The notes: generated from the sequence alone by a model not told the origin. DNA of 64,000 bases from Arenibacter palladensis (GCF_900129275.1 NZ_FQUX01000001.1:682001-746000); one strand, 5' to 3'. Positions 27,546 to 37,468 are shown, counted from the stretch's first letter. Program-made: numbers and translations.

Positions 27546-28805
27546 TTAATCTTTTTGTTTGATGGTGGCTGGTAGAGGTTTGGTAAAAGGAATACCAGCC
27601 TTAAGCTTTTTTAGCCTTAGCAATGCTTCCAAATAGTAATAATCTGCATAATTAATGGAGTAGTCAATTTCGCTGCCATTGGGTTTATGGCCTGTAGAGT
27701 GCAGTAAAAAGGCAGAATTGGCATCTCTGCTTTGATAGTTTTGGGATAGTTCCGCAAGCATTTTTTCTGCGTTGTCCACATAATTTTTAGAAAGATTGGA
27801 ATCTTTGGCAAAGGTAGAAAGCTCAATAAGTGCTGATGCCACCAATGCCGCAGCTGAGGCATCCCTAGGTTCATCGGGGATGTTGGGAGCATTAAAATCC
27901 CAGTAGGGAATTAAATCTTCGGGCAGCTTATCCAGATATATCTTTGCGGTCTTTTGGGCAAAGTCCAGATACTTGGGATCGTTTGTTTCCCTATATACCA
28001 TGGTATAGCCATATATGGCCCATCCCTGTCCCCTTGCCCACATACTATCGTCGGCAAAACCTTGATGGGTAACCCCTTTAATTTTTTGGCCGGTTTCCCG
28101 GTCGTAAACCACCGCATGATAAGAGGTGTAATCTGGTCTAAAATGATTTTTCATAGTTACATCGGCATGACTCACCGCAATATCATATAGGGACTTGTCC
28201 CCACCATTTTTTGAGGCCCAAAACAAAAGTTCCAGATTGATCATGTTATCTATAATGGTATTGTGCTGGGGCCATTCCATATTGGGTACCTCACGGGGCC
28301 AGGATAGGATAGTACCTACATTGGGGTTGAACAAGGTAGCCAAGGTATCCGCGGTTTTAAGTATAATTTCCTTGTATTCGGGATTTCCAGTAAGTCTATA
28401 CCCATTTCCAAAGCTGTTGAAGACCTGAAAACCAAGATCATGGTCCAGTGCTGGAGTAACCGAAAGAGGGGTGAGATACCTGCTATAGGTATTGGCCGAT
28501 GCTATCCATTTTTTTTTGCCCGTACCTTCATATAGGTACCAGAGTGTTCCAGGCCAAAACCCACTGGTCCAATCCTTGTAATTTATAAATCGCCATTCCT
28601 GGCTATCTGGGGCTATGTTTCTGGGAAGGCTCTTGCCATCTTCGGGGATGAGTGTTAAGGTCTTGGTAGCTTGTTGCTCACAATAAGCTAGTTCCTTATC
28701 TATATCGAAGATATAAGTATTGCTTTTTTTAGAGTTCTTATTGCCGCAACCTAGGGTAAGGCACAACAAAATTAAGGATGCTAATATTGGTATTTTATTG
28801 GTCAT
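27546..28805 (-). CDS. GH88 unsaturated glucuronyl hydrolase, lipoprotein
   Basis: Protein of 419 residues, lipobox CLTLGC. The (alpha/alpha)6 barrel shows ALDHDLGFQVFNSFG (an Asp equivalent to one of the two catalytic Asp) and HNTIIDNMINLELLFWA (the second), then DDSMWARGQGWAIYGY. GH88 enzymes hydrate the double bond left by a lyase and release the unsaturated uronate. This pairs it with the two heparinase-like lyases of the PUL. It is 17 bases upstream of the MFS porter. Confidence 0.9.
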   Translation of the reverse strand: MTNKIPILASLILLCLTLGCGNKNSKKSNTYIFDIDKELAYCEQQATKTLTLIPEDGKSLPRNIAPDSQEWRFINYKDWTSGFWPGTLWYLYEGTGKKKWIASANTYSRYLTPLSVTPALDHDLGFQVFNSFGNGYRLTGNPEYKEIILKTADTLATLFNPNVGTILSWPREVPNMEWPQHNTIIDNMINLELLFWASKNGGDKSLYDIAVSHADVTMKNHFRPDYTSYHAVVYDRETGQKIKGVTHQGFADDSMWARGQGWAIYGYTMVYRETNDPKYLDFAQKTAKIYLDKLPEDLIPYWDFNAPNIPDEPRDASAAALVASALIELSTFAKDSNLSKNYVDNAEKMLAELSQNYQSRDANSAFLLHSTGHKPNGSEIDYSINYADYYYLEALLRLKKLKAGIPFTKPLPATIKQKD

Positions 28806-28940
28806 TATTTAAGGGTTAATCATTTTTGATATTCTATTGTTATTCATGTGGTACAGCGGGATCAATAATGGGATATGAATTGTATACTGTAATTATTGGT
28901 TTCATTTTTTTATTGCATAATTAATCGGCAGGTTTTTTGG

Positions 28941-30143
28941 TTATTTCTTTATGGAGACCAACATTGGGTTGGCAATTATTTTAGCTTGCTGGGAGAGCAT
29001 GGCATCCCAATCATTAATGCCTGTAATCTGCCCGCTCAATTCCCATGCAAAACCTGCGTAATAGGTTAAATTGTTCTTGGGTTTGGTGATGACCAACAAA
29101 TTGCTTTGATCGCGTATTTCAGTTTTGTGTACAAGTGCAGTGACTATATCAGTAGGGTTCAGGACTAAACCTTCCCCCAAATTAGTGCTGTCCATGGTTT
29201 CCCAATGCCGGAACCAGCCCTCTTGCCCGTTGAGTTTGGCGTCCCCTTTGTTTTCATGAAGCGTAATGCCTACGGCAATATTGGGTACTTCCCTTTCAGA
29301 TGAAAATACGATTTCAAATTTTGAAAAATTGCTGCCCAGATCCAGGGTTATTCTTTTTGTTTCCTTTAATCCATAATCGCTCCAAGAAGCATAGTCCAGT
29401 TCAAATACAGTACGTGGTGGCCCAGCAGCTATGGTTCTTGCTGACATAAAGTTTTGGGAAACATATAGGCTGTCGTTTTCAAATATACCTATACCACCAG
29501 TACCTCTACTTCCACCTACATGATAGGGATCATAGCCTTCCCCATGATCAATGTGGTAGTAGCCAGGAGTTTTTAAATGCTCCGCATACCATTTGTTAAT
29601 GATTGATTTATCCGTTCGCTTTAGCCATAGGTCTATACCGCTGGAAAGTGTACTGCCCGGCACCCCTTCCAAGGCCTCTTTTTGGCCGGTAGGGCCGTAA
29701 GTACGGAAAGCTACTTTATCGTTTTCCCAGGTATAGTCGTCCGTACGCTCCGGTACCAATCGGGAGTAGGCTACCACCTCACTTTCCGGGACCACCACGC
29801 TGCTGTCCATGACTATTAGGTAGGTGGATACCGAATTGGGCTCCGCGTCTGCCTGAAACAATAGTTCGTCATCATGCCCATCCTGGTCGTAATCGATCCA
29901 TTGGGTTCTAAGATAATTGGCGTTACCTTCCTTACGTATTCTAAGTTCTTCCTTTTTATGGTTCTCTAGAAAATTTTTCAATTGTTGGGTAGATAATGTA
30001 ACTACTTCGGATCTGGAAAAATCCAGTTCGTTTTTTACCTGAACTACCAATTGTTTATCAGCGGTTTTACCATTACAGGAAATGGCTACTAGGGCTATTA
30101 ATACATAGCTCCTGATTAGGACTGCAGGACCATTTAATATCAT
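28941..30143 (-). CDS. DUF4861 lipoprotein
   Basis: Protein of 400 residues with a lipobox (LVAISC), all-beta in appearance. The central block has VPGSTLSSGIDLWLKR, then YHIDHGEGYDPYHVGG with a cluster of His, Asp and Glu that could be an active site, matching the DUF4861 family. Such proteins recur in PULs that carry lyases and GH88. I do not know a settled activity for the family. It is the first gene of the second class 1 operon (DUF4861, GH88, MFS, GH29, lyase A, GHL15-like, jelly-roll). Confidence 0.75.
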   Translation of the reverse strand: MILNGPAVLIRSYVLIALVAISCNGKTADKQLVVQVKNELDFSRSEVVTLSTQQLKNFLENHKKEELRIRKEGNANYLRTQWIDYDQDGHDDELLFQADAEPNSVSTYLIVMDSSVVVPESEVVAYSRLVPERTDDYTWENDKVAFRTYGPTGQKEALEGVPGSTLSSGIDLWLKRTDKSIINKWYAEHLKTPGYYHIDHGEGYDPYHVGGSRGTGGIGIFENDSLYVSQNFMSARTIAAGPPRTVFELDYASWSDYGLKETKRITLDLGSNFSKFEIVFSSEREVPNIAVGITLHENKGDAKLNGQEGWFRHWETMDSTNLGEGLVLNPTDIVTALVHKTEIRDQSNLLVITKPKNNLTYYAGFAWELSGQITGINDWDAMLSQQAKIIANPMLVSIKK

Positions 30144-30256
30144 GCGTTTTCTTGGTTTTTTATCTTGGAACTCAGTCCCTATGGTTAAATTGTTTATAAT
30201 TTTTGTGCTTTGCAGGATGGATACCTGTTGTTTACGATCAAATAAATATTCCGTTA

Positions 30257-30328
30257 CAAGTTTACCTAGATTGCATCATAGAAGGCATAAAATATGATTC
30301 AAAGGGTATAAATTATGATTCTTTAGGG
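30257..30328 (-). promoter_or_regulatory. Class 1 operator and promoter of the DUF4861 operon
   Basis: Read on the minus strand: GAATCATA (30321-30314), then 13 bases, then GAATCATA (30300-30293), a 21-bp period, with CCCTTT in the spacer. A -7-like TAAACTTG (30264-30257) starts 57 bp after the first repeat. The gene start (30143) is 114 bp further on. The other two class 1 sites have the same orientation and distance. The remainder of the 362-base gap (30144-30505) shows no gene. Confidence 0.7.
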
Positions 30329-30505
30329 GTCATTTAATTAAGTGGCCAGGTATTTCTCCCTTACTTATATAAAAATGGTCCTTTCGGGGTGCCTTCTTGC
30401 TCCTTTTTCTGTGCTTCCATTCATTTTCAACAGACCATTCCTATTGCTTGGAAAGGGGGGTCATTAATTACATTGGTGAAATATTATTCATCGCTTTAGT
30501 TTTGA

Positions 30506-32491
30506 TTATAACTTAGTAATATGCATCACAAATCCATTGTTGCTTTTCAGGTCTAGGTGTAATTTAGAATCGTTGCTAACTTCTATTGCTTCAATTTTAA
30601 CTTGAGTTCTGGTTTTTACCATTTCATCATCTGTGTACACTTTTGCATTATATGTGGCACCGGATTCTAAAAATGAGAAATCTATTTCTATTTGCCTTGT
30701 GGTATTGCCATTGATGCCTCCCACGAACCAATTGTTTCCTTTTCTCCGGGCTATCACACCAATTTGTCCGATTTCAGCTTGTAATACTTTGGTTTCGTCC
30801 CAAGTGGTTGGTACATTATTGAAGAACTCCAACTCTGGTTCATTTCCAATGGTCTTGGTATCGCCCCAAAGCCCATCGTCTTTAATAGGAGCTGACGGAG
30901 CTTTATCGTACCAGTATAAAAACTGTAGTGGACTAAAAATGCAAACCGTTTTCGCTAATTGAGAGGCGTGCGAGCCCATTTTATAGACACGTGTATTATA
31001 ATAGCACACTGTATTATCCGCTGCTCCTGCCAACATTCTGGTAAACATAGTAATTAACGTGTGTTCATTGGGTACGGTTTCCTCGTCGCCACGAATACCT
31101 TCCTGGGTCAGCAGATTGGGATAGGTTCTAGAAAAGCCCGTGGGTCTATATTCATCGTGCACATCTACAACCATTTCAAATTCGGCCGCTTTTTTTATGG
31201 CTTCATGCATCCAGGTCGTTGCATCTTGGTCGCCCACTCGTACAAAGCCAAATTTAATCCCGGAAACACCCCATTCCTTAAACAATGGTAAAATTTCGTC
31301 CAATTGTTTTTCCAAAGCTCTACGGTTTACATACAGCATAACCTTAACTCCTTTTTCTTTGGCATATTTACAGATGGCCTCAATGTCAAACGGACCTTTG
31401 GAACGTTTGGGGTCTAAAGTAACCGTTGTGGCATCGGAAGCAGTGTCCATCTCGTTGCCATACCATCCGGCATCAAAATGCACATATTGCATATTATGGC
31501 TGGCTACAAAATCGATGGCTGCCAAACCACCTTGAGTGGTTAAGGTGCTTTCACGAAGAACCTTTCCTGGGGTAATCCAAGTTTCATCTTCTATCTCCGA
31601 CGGGGGATTTAAATTTTGAATTATGTAATTATTTTCAAGTAATTGTCCATAACTACTTCCCATCATGACCACGCGCCATGGTGATTGAAAAGGTAGTTTT
31701 TTATGCACTTTAGCGCCTTCAATTTTACTTTCGGCAATCACAGCTCCCGTTATGGTGTCTTGTTTTTGCTCTCCTGTCTTACCATCAAGCGAAGACACTA
31801 TACTGTATTTGGATGAACTACCTTTATTAAAACTCAATCGACCATAATCCACCAAACGTGCTTCCGCCAAGGCAATTTTTACACTATCACTAATTTCAAT
31901 CAACAAAGGACGTTCTGCCCCTTCTTGTAATTCAGTTATTGGAATTTTTCTATATTCCCCTTGCGCGGTAAGTACTCCTTTTTCACGTTTTGGGGTGGAC
32001 CAAACCGGATAATCTTCAGAAAAATTGTAGTGAATATTTTCACTTAAACCTATTTCTTCCAATCCCATTTGCTCAGGAACTTCATAGGCAAAGGCAATCC
32101 CTTCATCAAAAGCCCTTGCAATTATATTAAGTTTCGCCTCTCCCTGCTGTAAGTATATTTTTGTTTGATTGTAATGATTTGGAATGGTACTCAATTCACT
32201 AAATTTTGAGTTCCAAGTGGCATTTTCCGTAGTATATTCTATTTTTTCTACAGTGACGTTTCCCGAAAAATGCAATTCTTCTGAAAGTAATTCCAAAACT
32301 GAGGTTTGAATGACTTCCTTGTTATCATAATAGACCGAAAAAGTAAGGGAGTTTTGATTCTCATCGTCCAAAAACACTATTTTTTTAGATCCGTCCGGTG
32401 AGGTCAATGCAATAACTTCTGTTTGTTTACAACTACTGAAACTTAATATTAGTAAGAGTACAACCCTACATTTTTTTAAAAATTGGTTCAT
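30506..32491 (-). CDS. GH97 glycoside hydrolase, lipoprotein
   Basis: Protein of 661 residues with a lipobox (ILSFSSC), a GH97 N-terminal beta domain (about 25-280), a TIM barrel and a C-terminal beta domain. DAGWYG and YVNRR are barrel landmarks. GH97 includes alpha-glucosidases (inverting) and alpha-galactosidases (retaining). The site around residues 412-417 reads GIKFGF, with Gly where retaining members carry the nucleophile Asp, and VHDEYRPTG keeps a Glu (about 446) as in inverting SusB-type enzymes. An inverting alpha-glycosidase is therefore more likely (inference). It ends the sulfatase-lyase-GH97 operon, 4 bases after lyase B. Confidence 0.88.
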   Translation of the reverse strand: MNQFLKKCRVVLLLILSFSSCKQTEVIALTSPDGSKKIVFLDDENQNSLTFSVYYDNKEVIQTSVLELLSEELHFSGNVTVEKIEYTTENATWNSKFSELSTIPNHYNQTKIYLQQGEAKLNIIARAFDEGIAFAYEVPEQMGLEEIGLSENIHYNFSEDYPVWSTPKREKGVLTAQGEYRKIPITELQEGAERPLLIEISDSVKIALAEARLVDYGRLSFNKGSSSKYSIVSSLDGKTGEQKQDTITGAVIAESKIEGAKVHKKLPFQSPWRVVMMGSSYGQLLENNYIIQNLNPPSEIEDETWITPGKVLRESTLTTQGGLAAIDFVASHNMQYVHFDAGWYGNEMDTASDATTVTLDPKRSKGPFDIEAICKYAKEKGVKVMLYVNRRALEKQLDEILPLFKEWGVSGIKFGFVRVGDQDATTWMHEAIKKAAEFEMVVDVHDEYRPTGFSRTYPNLLTQEGIRGDEETVPNEHTLITMFTRMLAGAADNTVCYYNTRVYKMGSHASQLAKTVCIFSPLQFLYWYDKAPSAPIKDDGLWGDTKTIGNEPELEFFNNVPTTWDETKVLQAEIGQIGVIARRKGNNWFVGGINGNTTRQIEIDFSFLESGATYNAKVYTDDEMVKTRTQVKIEAIEVSNDSKLHLDLKSNNGFVMHITKL

Positions 32492-32495
32492 TAAT

Positions 32496-35309
32496 TTATG
32501 GTTTTAGTTCAATTGAAATATTTTGAAAATTTGTTGGTGGTATTTTAAATTGTACTACTTTTTTACCCTTTATATTTTTTCTTGCGCCTCGCAACTCCTT
32601 AAAACCGATATTTAGAACCACCTCGCCTTCCTTATGATTGTCTGGTACGGTCAAAAAAATTGGGTCGTTACAAGTTAACTTCAATTGCTGGCCTGTAACC
32701 AAGGTGGCCGAGCTCGATTTTTTTCCTAATATTTCAATGGAATAGCCTTTAAACCTCATTTCTTTGCCAGCTCCAATAAAAAGTGTGGTAGAATTACCCT
32801 CTTGGGTCAACATCCCAAAAGTTCCAGTAAATTCAATGCCGTTATGTTGATAGGAATCCAAAACATCGGAAGAAAACACATAATCCGTTCTAGCAGTTTT
32901 ACTATTAATTTGTAGGCCTACAAAACTTGCCCTATCATTGGCGACTGCAAATGGTTTTATTGCTGTAATGGTTGCCGGCTCTTTGCCTGTAGAAGGTTCG
33001 TAAACCGCAACAAAAGGTCTTTTCCAAGCTTCGCCATATTGCCTAACCACGGTAGTCAGCAATGGTGCTTTTTCTATTTTTTCTGGAAGTATGTTCCTGA
33101 AGGCCTCGGAGTGGGGCGATTTTACCGTAAAAAGTTCACGATTATCATTCCCGTTCATCCACATATTCATCTTTACCATTTCATTGTTGATAGATAAATT
33201 ATATGTCGCTTTAAATGAATTGTCCATTCTTAAGGATGCCTCATCATACAGATAGTCATATGCTTTTATGTTGCCCGACTTTGAGTTAAGTTTTGATGAA
33301 GCCTTTAATGTTAAGGGTTGATTATCTAAGGTGGTATAATGTAATTCCTGCCCTAAATTATGGTAAAAATAGTCGTGATAATCGGCATTATTGGTTTTGG
33401 TTCTAGATCTGAAAATATCTACGTAGTATCCTGTCTTTTCCCCTGTCCGCACAATAGCCATTACCCGGTTTTGATCAGAATTGGTACTGGGTTCATTGAA
33501 ATAGAGATCGGAAAAGCTAATATTGGGGTAGTACCCCGTTTTTCTCCCGCTTTTTGGGTATAGGTCATTCACCTGAAAAGGGTAATAGCTCCGCATTTTT
33601 TCGTATTGCGATTTCCCATTTACGGAAACCGTGTTATGCGCAGGAAATTGGGAATAGTATTCGCGATAGTCGGGCTGAAAATAACTGGAGCCCCTACCGC
33701 TTTCAGGTGCCAGGATATACCCTTTGCCATAAAGTTCCATGGCCAAACCGTTGGAGTGCGCATGGTTGCCCAAGGATGCTACCTGTGATATCATAAGGCC
33801 GTTTTCGGTGTCATGGCCGTTTCTCATGGCCAGCCAACTAACGGTAGGTGCATAAAAGGTTTGGGTCATAAAATTGTCTTGTTTTGCAGCGGCGATGCCC
33901 GAATCCAGCACCACTTCCGTGTTAAATAGAAAATCTAAAAACGGATCTTTTATTCTTTTTTCCTTCAACTTGTCCTGCTTGCCGTTAAGCATATACAGCA
34001 TGGAAGTAAATTTTTCCTCTTGCTGTGGTTTGCCAAACATTTGGGCATTGGCCACCAGATCTAGGAAAGGCTCAATTTCCAAGGTCCCATAGTGCGAGTC
34101 GCCAAAGGCCGCTATATGTTTGTTGGGGAACAAATACTGCGGCATTACCTCTACAGCATTGGGAATTATGGGCATGGCCAGCATAATATCTACCCCAAGG
34201 GCTTCTTGAATCACCCTAGCCATATGGGTATACCCTTTGGCGACACTTAGGCCATAGCCCGCACTTTCATTCCAAACCCCATTATCCTGATCATAACCAT
34301 AGGCCAATACATCGGAAACCGACCATTGTCTGGCTTCTGTCTCGTTAAATACACGATGCAGGTAGTATTGACAGCCCTTGCCGTCTTCATAATCCTTATC
34401 ATTATCCAAAGCTAGGGCCAGTTGTATTACAAAATTGGCCTGATGGAGGTTCCAGTTATTGTCTGGCACCCCATTTTTTATGATTATTTCCGCCAATTTT
34501 TTTAAAGACCCCGTATATATGGGAACCATAGATTTTTTCTTCGCCTGAATAAAATCATAGAGAAATTCATAGGTTTCCGCCAGTTCGTCTACAATGTTTT
34601 CTTTGATGACCTGGAAAGATGTGAGACCAATGATTCGCTGTACATTCCCATGCTGAAGATCTATAACCTCATTCCTATAATACAGCCCTTTCATGTATAC
34701 ATCAAAGAGATGGGCCGCTAATTGTGCATACGCTTCATCGCGTTCAATAAAGTATACTATGGCCGCATCGCGGGCTATTTTCATGATTTTCTCATTGGTG
34801 TTCTCAATGATCCTACCCGTTTTGGAGGGGGGTACCCATTCCCATTCGTCGGTATTCTTGTTTTGTAAAAACAAGCCTCTTTCGTCTTCCAAATAGGGTT
34901 TTATATCCTGTAGTTCCGGAGTTTTATAGGCCGTAACATAATCTCTTTGCCCGGTAAACCTTACAGTGGGAACTGGGGCACGACCTTTAGCATGGGAATA
35001 AAACTCCCCATCCACGAACACATCGGTGGCATGCGACTTCCAATACATTTGAAGCCGGGAAGACAACCACTCCGGGTCCGTCTTGTATTGGTCCACATAT
35101 TTTATAATTCTATTTTTAAATGCCTTGTAGTCGGACCTAATTTCTTCAGAATTTTCAATTTTCCCTAGGATATTGTCCCTGTTTAAATGTGGGGCCAACA
35201 TGCGTGGATGCGCCCTTTCTATGGAATCGGGAAACAGGAATTGTGCAAATGCCAATTCACAATTGCATAGGAAGACGATCGTAGCTAAAACAAAAATTCT
35301 ATTTCCCAT
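32496..35309 (-). CDS. Heparinase II/III-type polysaccharide lyase B
   Basis: Secreted lyase-like protein of 937 residues from ATG 35309 (signal to LAFAQ); a longer start at 35342 would overlap the sulfatase gene. It has the same plan as lyase A: toroid with NNWNLHQANF, then a heparinase II/III sandwich with SLGNHAHSNGLAMELYGKG and YYSQFPAHNTV. Whole stretches are shared with lyase A, for example TDPEW-SRLQM-WK near the start, so duplication is likely. The first lies with a sulfatase and GH97, the other with GH88 and GH29, suggesting different sub-substrates. Confidence 0.82.
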   Translation of the reverse strand: MGNRIFVLATIVFLCNCELAFAQFLFPDSIERAHPRMLAPHLNRDNILGKIENSEEIRSDYKAFKNRIIKYVDQYKTDPEWLSSRLQMYWKSHATDVFVDGEFYSHAKGRAPVPTVRFTGQRDYVTAYKTPELQDIKPYLEDERGLFLQNKNTDEWEWVPPSKTGRIIENTNEKIMKIARDAAIVYFIERDEAYAQLAAHLFDVYMKGLYYRNEVIDLQHGNVQRIIGLTSFQVIKENIVDELAETYEFLYDFIQAKKKSMVPIYTGSLKKLAEIIIKNGVPDNNWNLHQANFVIQLALALDNDKDYEDGKGCQYYLHRVFNETEARQWSVSDVLAYGYDQDNGVWNESAGYGLSVAKGYTHMARVIQEALGVDIMLAMPIIPNAVEVMPQYLFPNKHIAAFGDSHYGTLEIEPFLDLVANAQMFGKPQQEEKFTSMLYMLNGKQDKLKEKRIKDPFLDFLFNTEVVLDSGIAAAKQDNFMTQTFYAPTVSWLAMRNGHDTENGLMISQVASLGNHAHSNGLAMELYGKGYILAPESGRGSSYFQPDYREYYSQFPAHNTVSVNGKSQYEKMRSYYPFQVNDLYPKSGRKTGYYPNISFSDLYFNEPSTNSDQNRVMAIVRTGEKTGYYVDIFRSRTKTNNADYHDYFYHNLGQELHYTTLDNQPLTLKASSKLNSKSGNIKAYDYLYDEASLRMDNSFKATYNLSINNEMVKMNMWMNGNDNRELFTVKSPHSEAFRNILPEKIEKAPLLTTVVRQYGEAWKRPFVAVYEPSTGKEPATITAIKPFAVANDRASFVGLQINSKTARTDYVFSSDVLDSYQHNGIEFTGTFGMLTQEGNSTTLFIGAGKEMRFKGYSIEILGKKSSSATLVTGQQLKLTCNDPIFLTVPDNHKEGEVVLNIGFKELRGARKNIKGKKVVQFKIPPTNFQNISIELKP

Positions 35310-35314
35310 ATATT

Positions 35315-36802
35315 TTATTTGCTGTCCTGTTTTCTTTCCCAAATGTGACTATCGTTTAATAGGGAATTATATTCTTGCTGAAGTTCTTTTTTCAACCTTT
35401 CCAGAACCTCAGGATGTTTTGTAGATAGTTCCTGTGTTTCCGCTACATCCTGCTTAAGGTTATACAGCACGAAATCCGTAAGGATGGCATTTTTCACCAA
35501 AGCCTCGTTGCCGCGATGAACATTTAGGATTTTCGGGAGATATCCATCTTCGTTCTTCAATCGGGCCATAATTTTCCAATCACCACTGCGCATGGCGATT
35601 ACATGTTGGTTCAGGGCATTGTAAAAACCCCATAACAAGGGTTTGTTACGTGCAACAGTTCCCGTGCTTAAGAATGTGGTTATAGATTGACCATCCAATT
35701 CCTTATGGGGTAGACCGGCCCTTGCCAGTTCCGAAAAAGTGGGTAGAAAATCCAAAGCGGAAACTACCGCATCCGAAGTTCCGATATAGGTCTCCTTGCC
35801 CAACCAATTTATGATACAAGGCACTCTAATGCCGGCTTCGTTGGTCCATAATTTCATTCCTTTTAAATTGCCTGGGGAACCATAGGAACGTTTTGCACGG
35901 CTATACCTCAACAGGGTTTCAGGTCCGTTGTCCGAAGTAAATACTACGAGGGTGTTTTTATCCAAGCTGTTATTTTTTAAATAGGTCAGCAATCGGCCAA
36001 TAGCAATATCTACGTTTTCTACGTTTGCAAAATATTCAGCTTCTTCCAGCGTATTGGTAAATTGAAGGTATTTTTCTACCAAGGCTTCCGGAGATGCGAT
36101 AGGTTCGTGGGGCTCATGAAAGGCAACTTCCAAAAAGAAAGGATTTCCCCCCTCTTTTCTATCGAGCCACTGCATAGCTTCATCAACAATAAGCTGACTG
36201 CTATATCCTTCCAATTTACCCACTTCGGTTCCATTGCGCACAAAGTTTTTTGGGTTTTTATGACTTGGAGAAGCATTGTTATGGGTAGCAAACCAATGCT
36301 GGAATCCAAAGTGGTCCGGTTGTGGCTGTTCTTCGGAATTGAACATAGAACTGCCGTGCCATTTACCCACCAAACAAGTGCTGTAACCAGCAGATTTAAG
36401 GAGTTGCGGTATGGTTTCCTCATCGGCTTGCAAATGCACCAGATCCTTTAAATCGTCCCTTTGCTTATTGCCGCCAACAATAAAATCGTACAGGCCGGCC
36501 CTATTTGGATTTCTACCTGTTAATAATCCCACCCTGGAAGGGGAGCAAACGGGTGCTGCAGAATAAAAATTGGTAAGCTTTATACCAGTCTCGGCCAATT
36601 TATCCAGATTGGGGGTTTTAATAATGGGGTGGCCATAGGAGGAAAGGTCTCCATAACCTAGGTCGTCGCAAAGCAGCACAATAATGTTGGGCCTGGACTT
36701 GTCAACTACCTTCACGGAATTTGGGGTAGATTTGCAAGATGTTATTATTAAGGAAAAAATCCCCAAGGCAAATACAAAAATTCTCATATAATAATATTTC
36801 AA
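35315..36802 (-). CDS. Type I (S1) sulfatase, lipoprotein
   Basis: Sulfatase of 495 residues with a lipobox (LIITSC). CSPSRVGLLTGR places the formylglycine precursor at Cys 86; LLCDDLGYGDLSSYG holds the metal ligands, and GKWHG and TSDNGPE follow. An internal ATG at residue 6 is also possible as start. It opens a class 1 operon (sulfatase, lyase B, GH97), with only 5 bases to lyase B. It is the third sulfatase of the window. Confidence 0.92.
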   Translation of the reverse strand: MKYYYMRIFVFALGIFSLIITSCKSTPNSVKVVDKSRPNIIVLLCDDLGYGDLSSYGHPIIKTPNLDKLAETGIKLTNFYSAAPVCSPSRVGLLTGRNPNRAGLYDFIVGGNKQRDDLKDLVHLQADEETIPQLLKSAGYSTCLVGKWHGSSMFNSEEQPQPDHFGFQHWFATHNNASPSHKNPKNFVRNGTEVGKLEGYSSQLIVDEAMQWLDRKEGGNPFFLEVAFHEPHEPIASPEALVEKYLQFTNTLEEAEYFANVENVDIAIGRLLTYLKNNSLDKNTLVVFTSDNGPETLLRYSRAKRSYGSPGNLKGMKLWTNEAGIRVPCIINWLGKETYIGTSDAVVSALDFLPTFSELARAGLPHKELDGQSITTFLSTGTVARNKPLLWGFYNALNQHVIAMRSGDWKIMARLKNEDGYLPKILNVHRGNEALVKNAILTDFVLYNLKQDVAETQELSTKHPEVLERLKKELQQEYNSLLNDSHIWERKQDSK

Positions 36803-36939
36803 TTACTCCATAGTTGGGAGCCTCATATTAAATGTTTCCTGTCCAATACCCAATGGCGCTAAAGGCAAAAATCCGTTGTTTAACGGCGACTTATTTGTAC
36901 CCTGTTCTTTTCCTAAAAGCACTGGACTTTCTTGTCATA

Positions 36940-37012
36940 CAATTTTAGATAGAGTTTTAAAAAGTAAGCATAAAGCATGGTTCAAAGGGTATAAATTATG
37001 ATCCTTTAGGGG
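36940..37012 (-). promoter_or_regulatory. Class 1 operator and promoter of the sulfatase-lyase-GH97 operon
   Basis: Minus strand: GGATCATA (37004-36997), 13 bases, GAACCATG (36983-36976), period 21 bp, spacer containing CCCTTT. The -7-like TAAAATTG (36947-36940) begins exactly 57 bp after the first repeat, and the sulfatase start is 138 bp beyond it. It shares more than 30 of about 38 bases with the site at 30293-30328. Confidence 0.7.
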
Positions 37013-37310
37013 CTTTTTTCTCCTGTCTACGGCCATTCTACTATATGCAATAGTTATTTCCCCATAAACTTATCAATTTTCAGAATCACTGGAATGCTCT
37101 TAAAAAAGACCGTTCCAAGCTCAGGGATTCTCCAGGAAGACCTATAAGAACTACACTAACGCGGTCCCTTTACGGTCCAGTAAGGGATATCTGCATTGTT
37201 AAAGGAAAATCTATGCTTGCTATGGGGACATTATAGAGCTTAAAAATGTAGGGGGCTTATTCATTATTGAAGGCTTTTAGGGACAGATTTTACCATTTTG
37301 GGCGGCAAAG

Positions 37311-37375
37311 GAGTGATAATTTATACCCTTTGAATCATAATTTAAACCTTGGGCCTGGAATTCTTTTTAACATTG
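37311..37375 (+). promoter_or_regulatory. Class 1 operator and promoter of susCD
   Basis: Plus strand: GAGTGATA (37311-37318), 13 bases with TATACCCTTT, GAATCATA (37332-37339), period 21 bp. TAACATTG (37368-37375), 57 bp after the first repeat, is the -7-like box. The susC start is 94 bp beyond it. Together with the site at 36976-37004 it makes the 666-base gap (36803-37468) a divergent regulatory region; I see no gene in it. Confidence 0.7.
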
Positions 37376-37468
37376 CCTTAACAAATATTAACGCCGAATA
37401 CGAGGTATTAATTTGTTGGCAAATTCAATCACGATTAACCAATAAACAACCATTTAAATGAAACTTTT

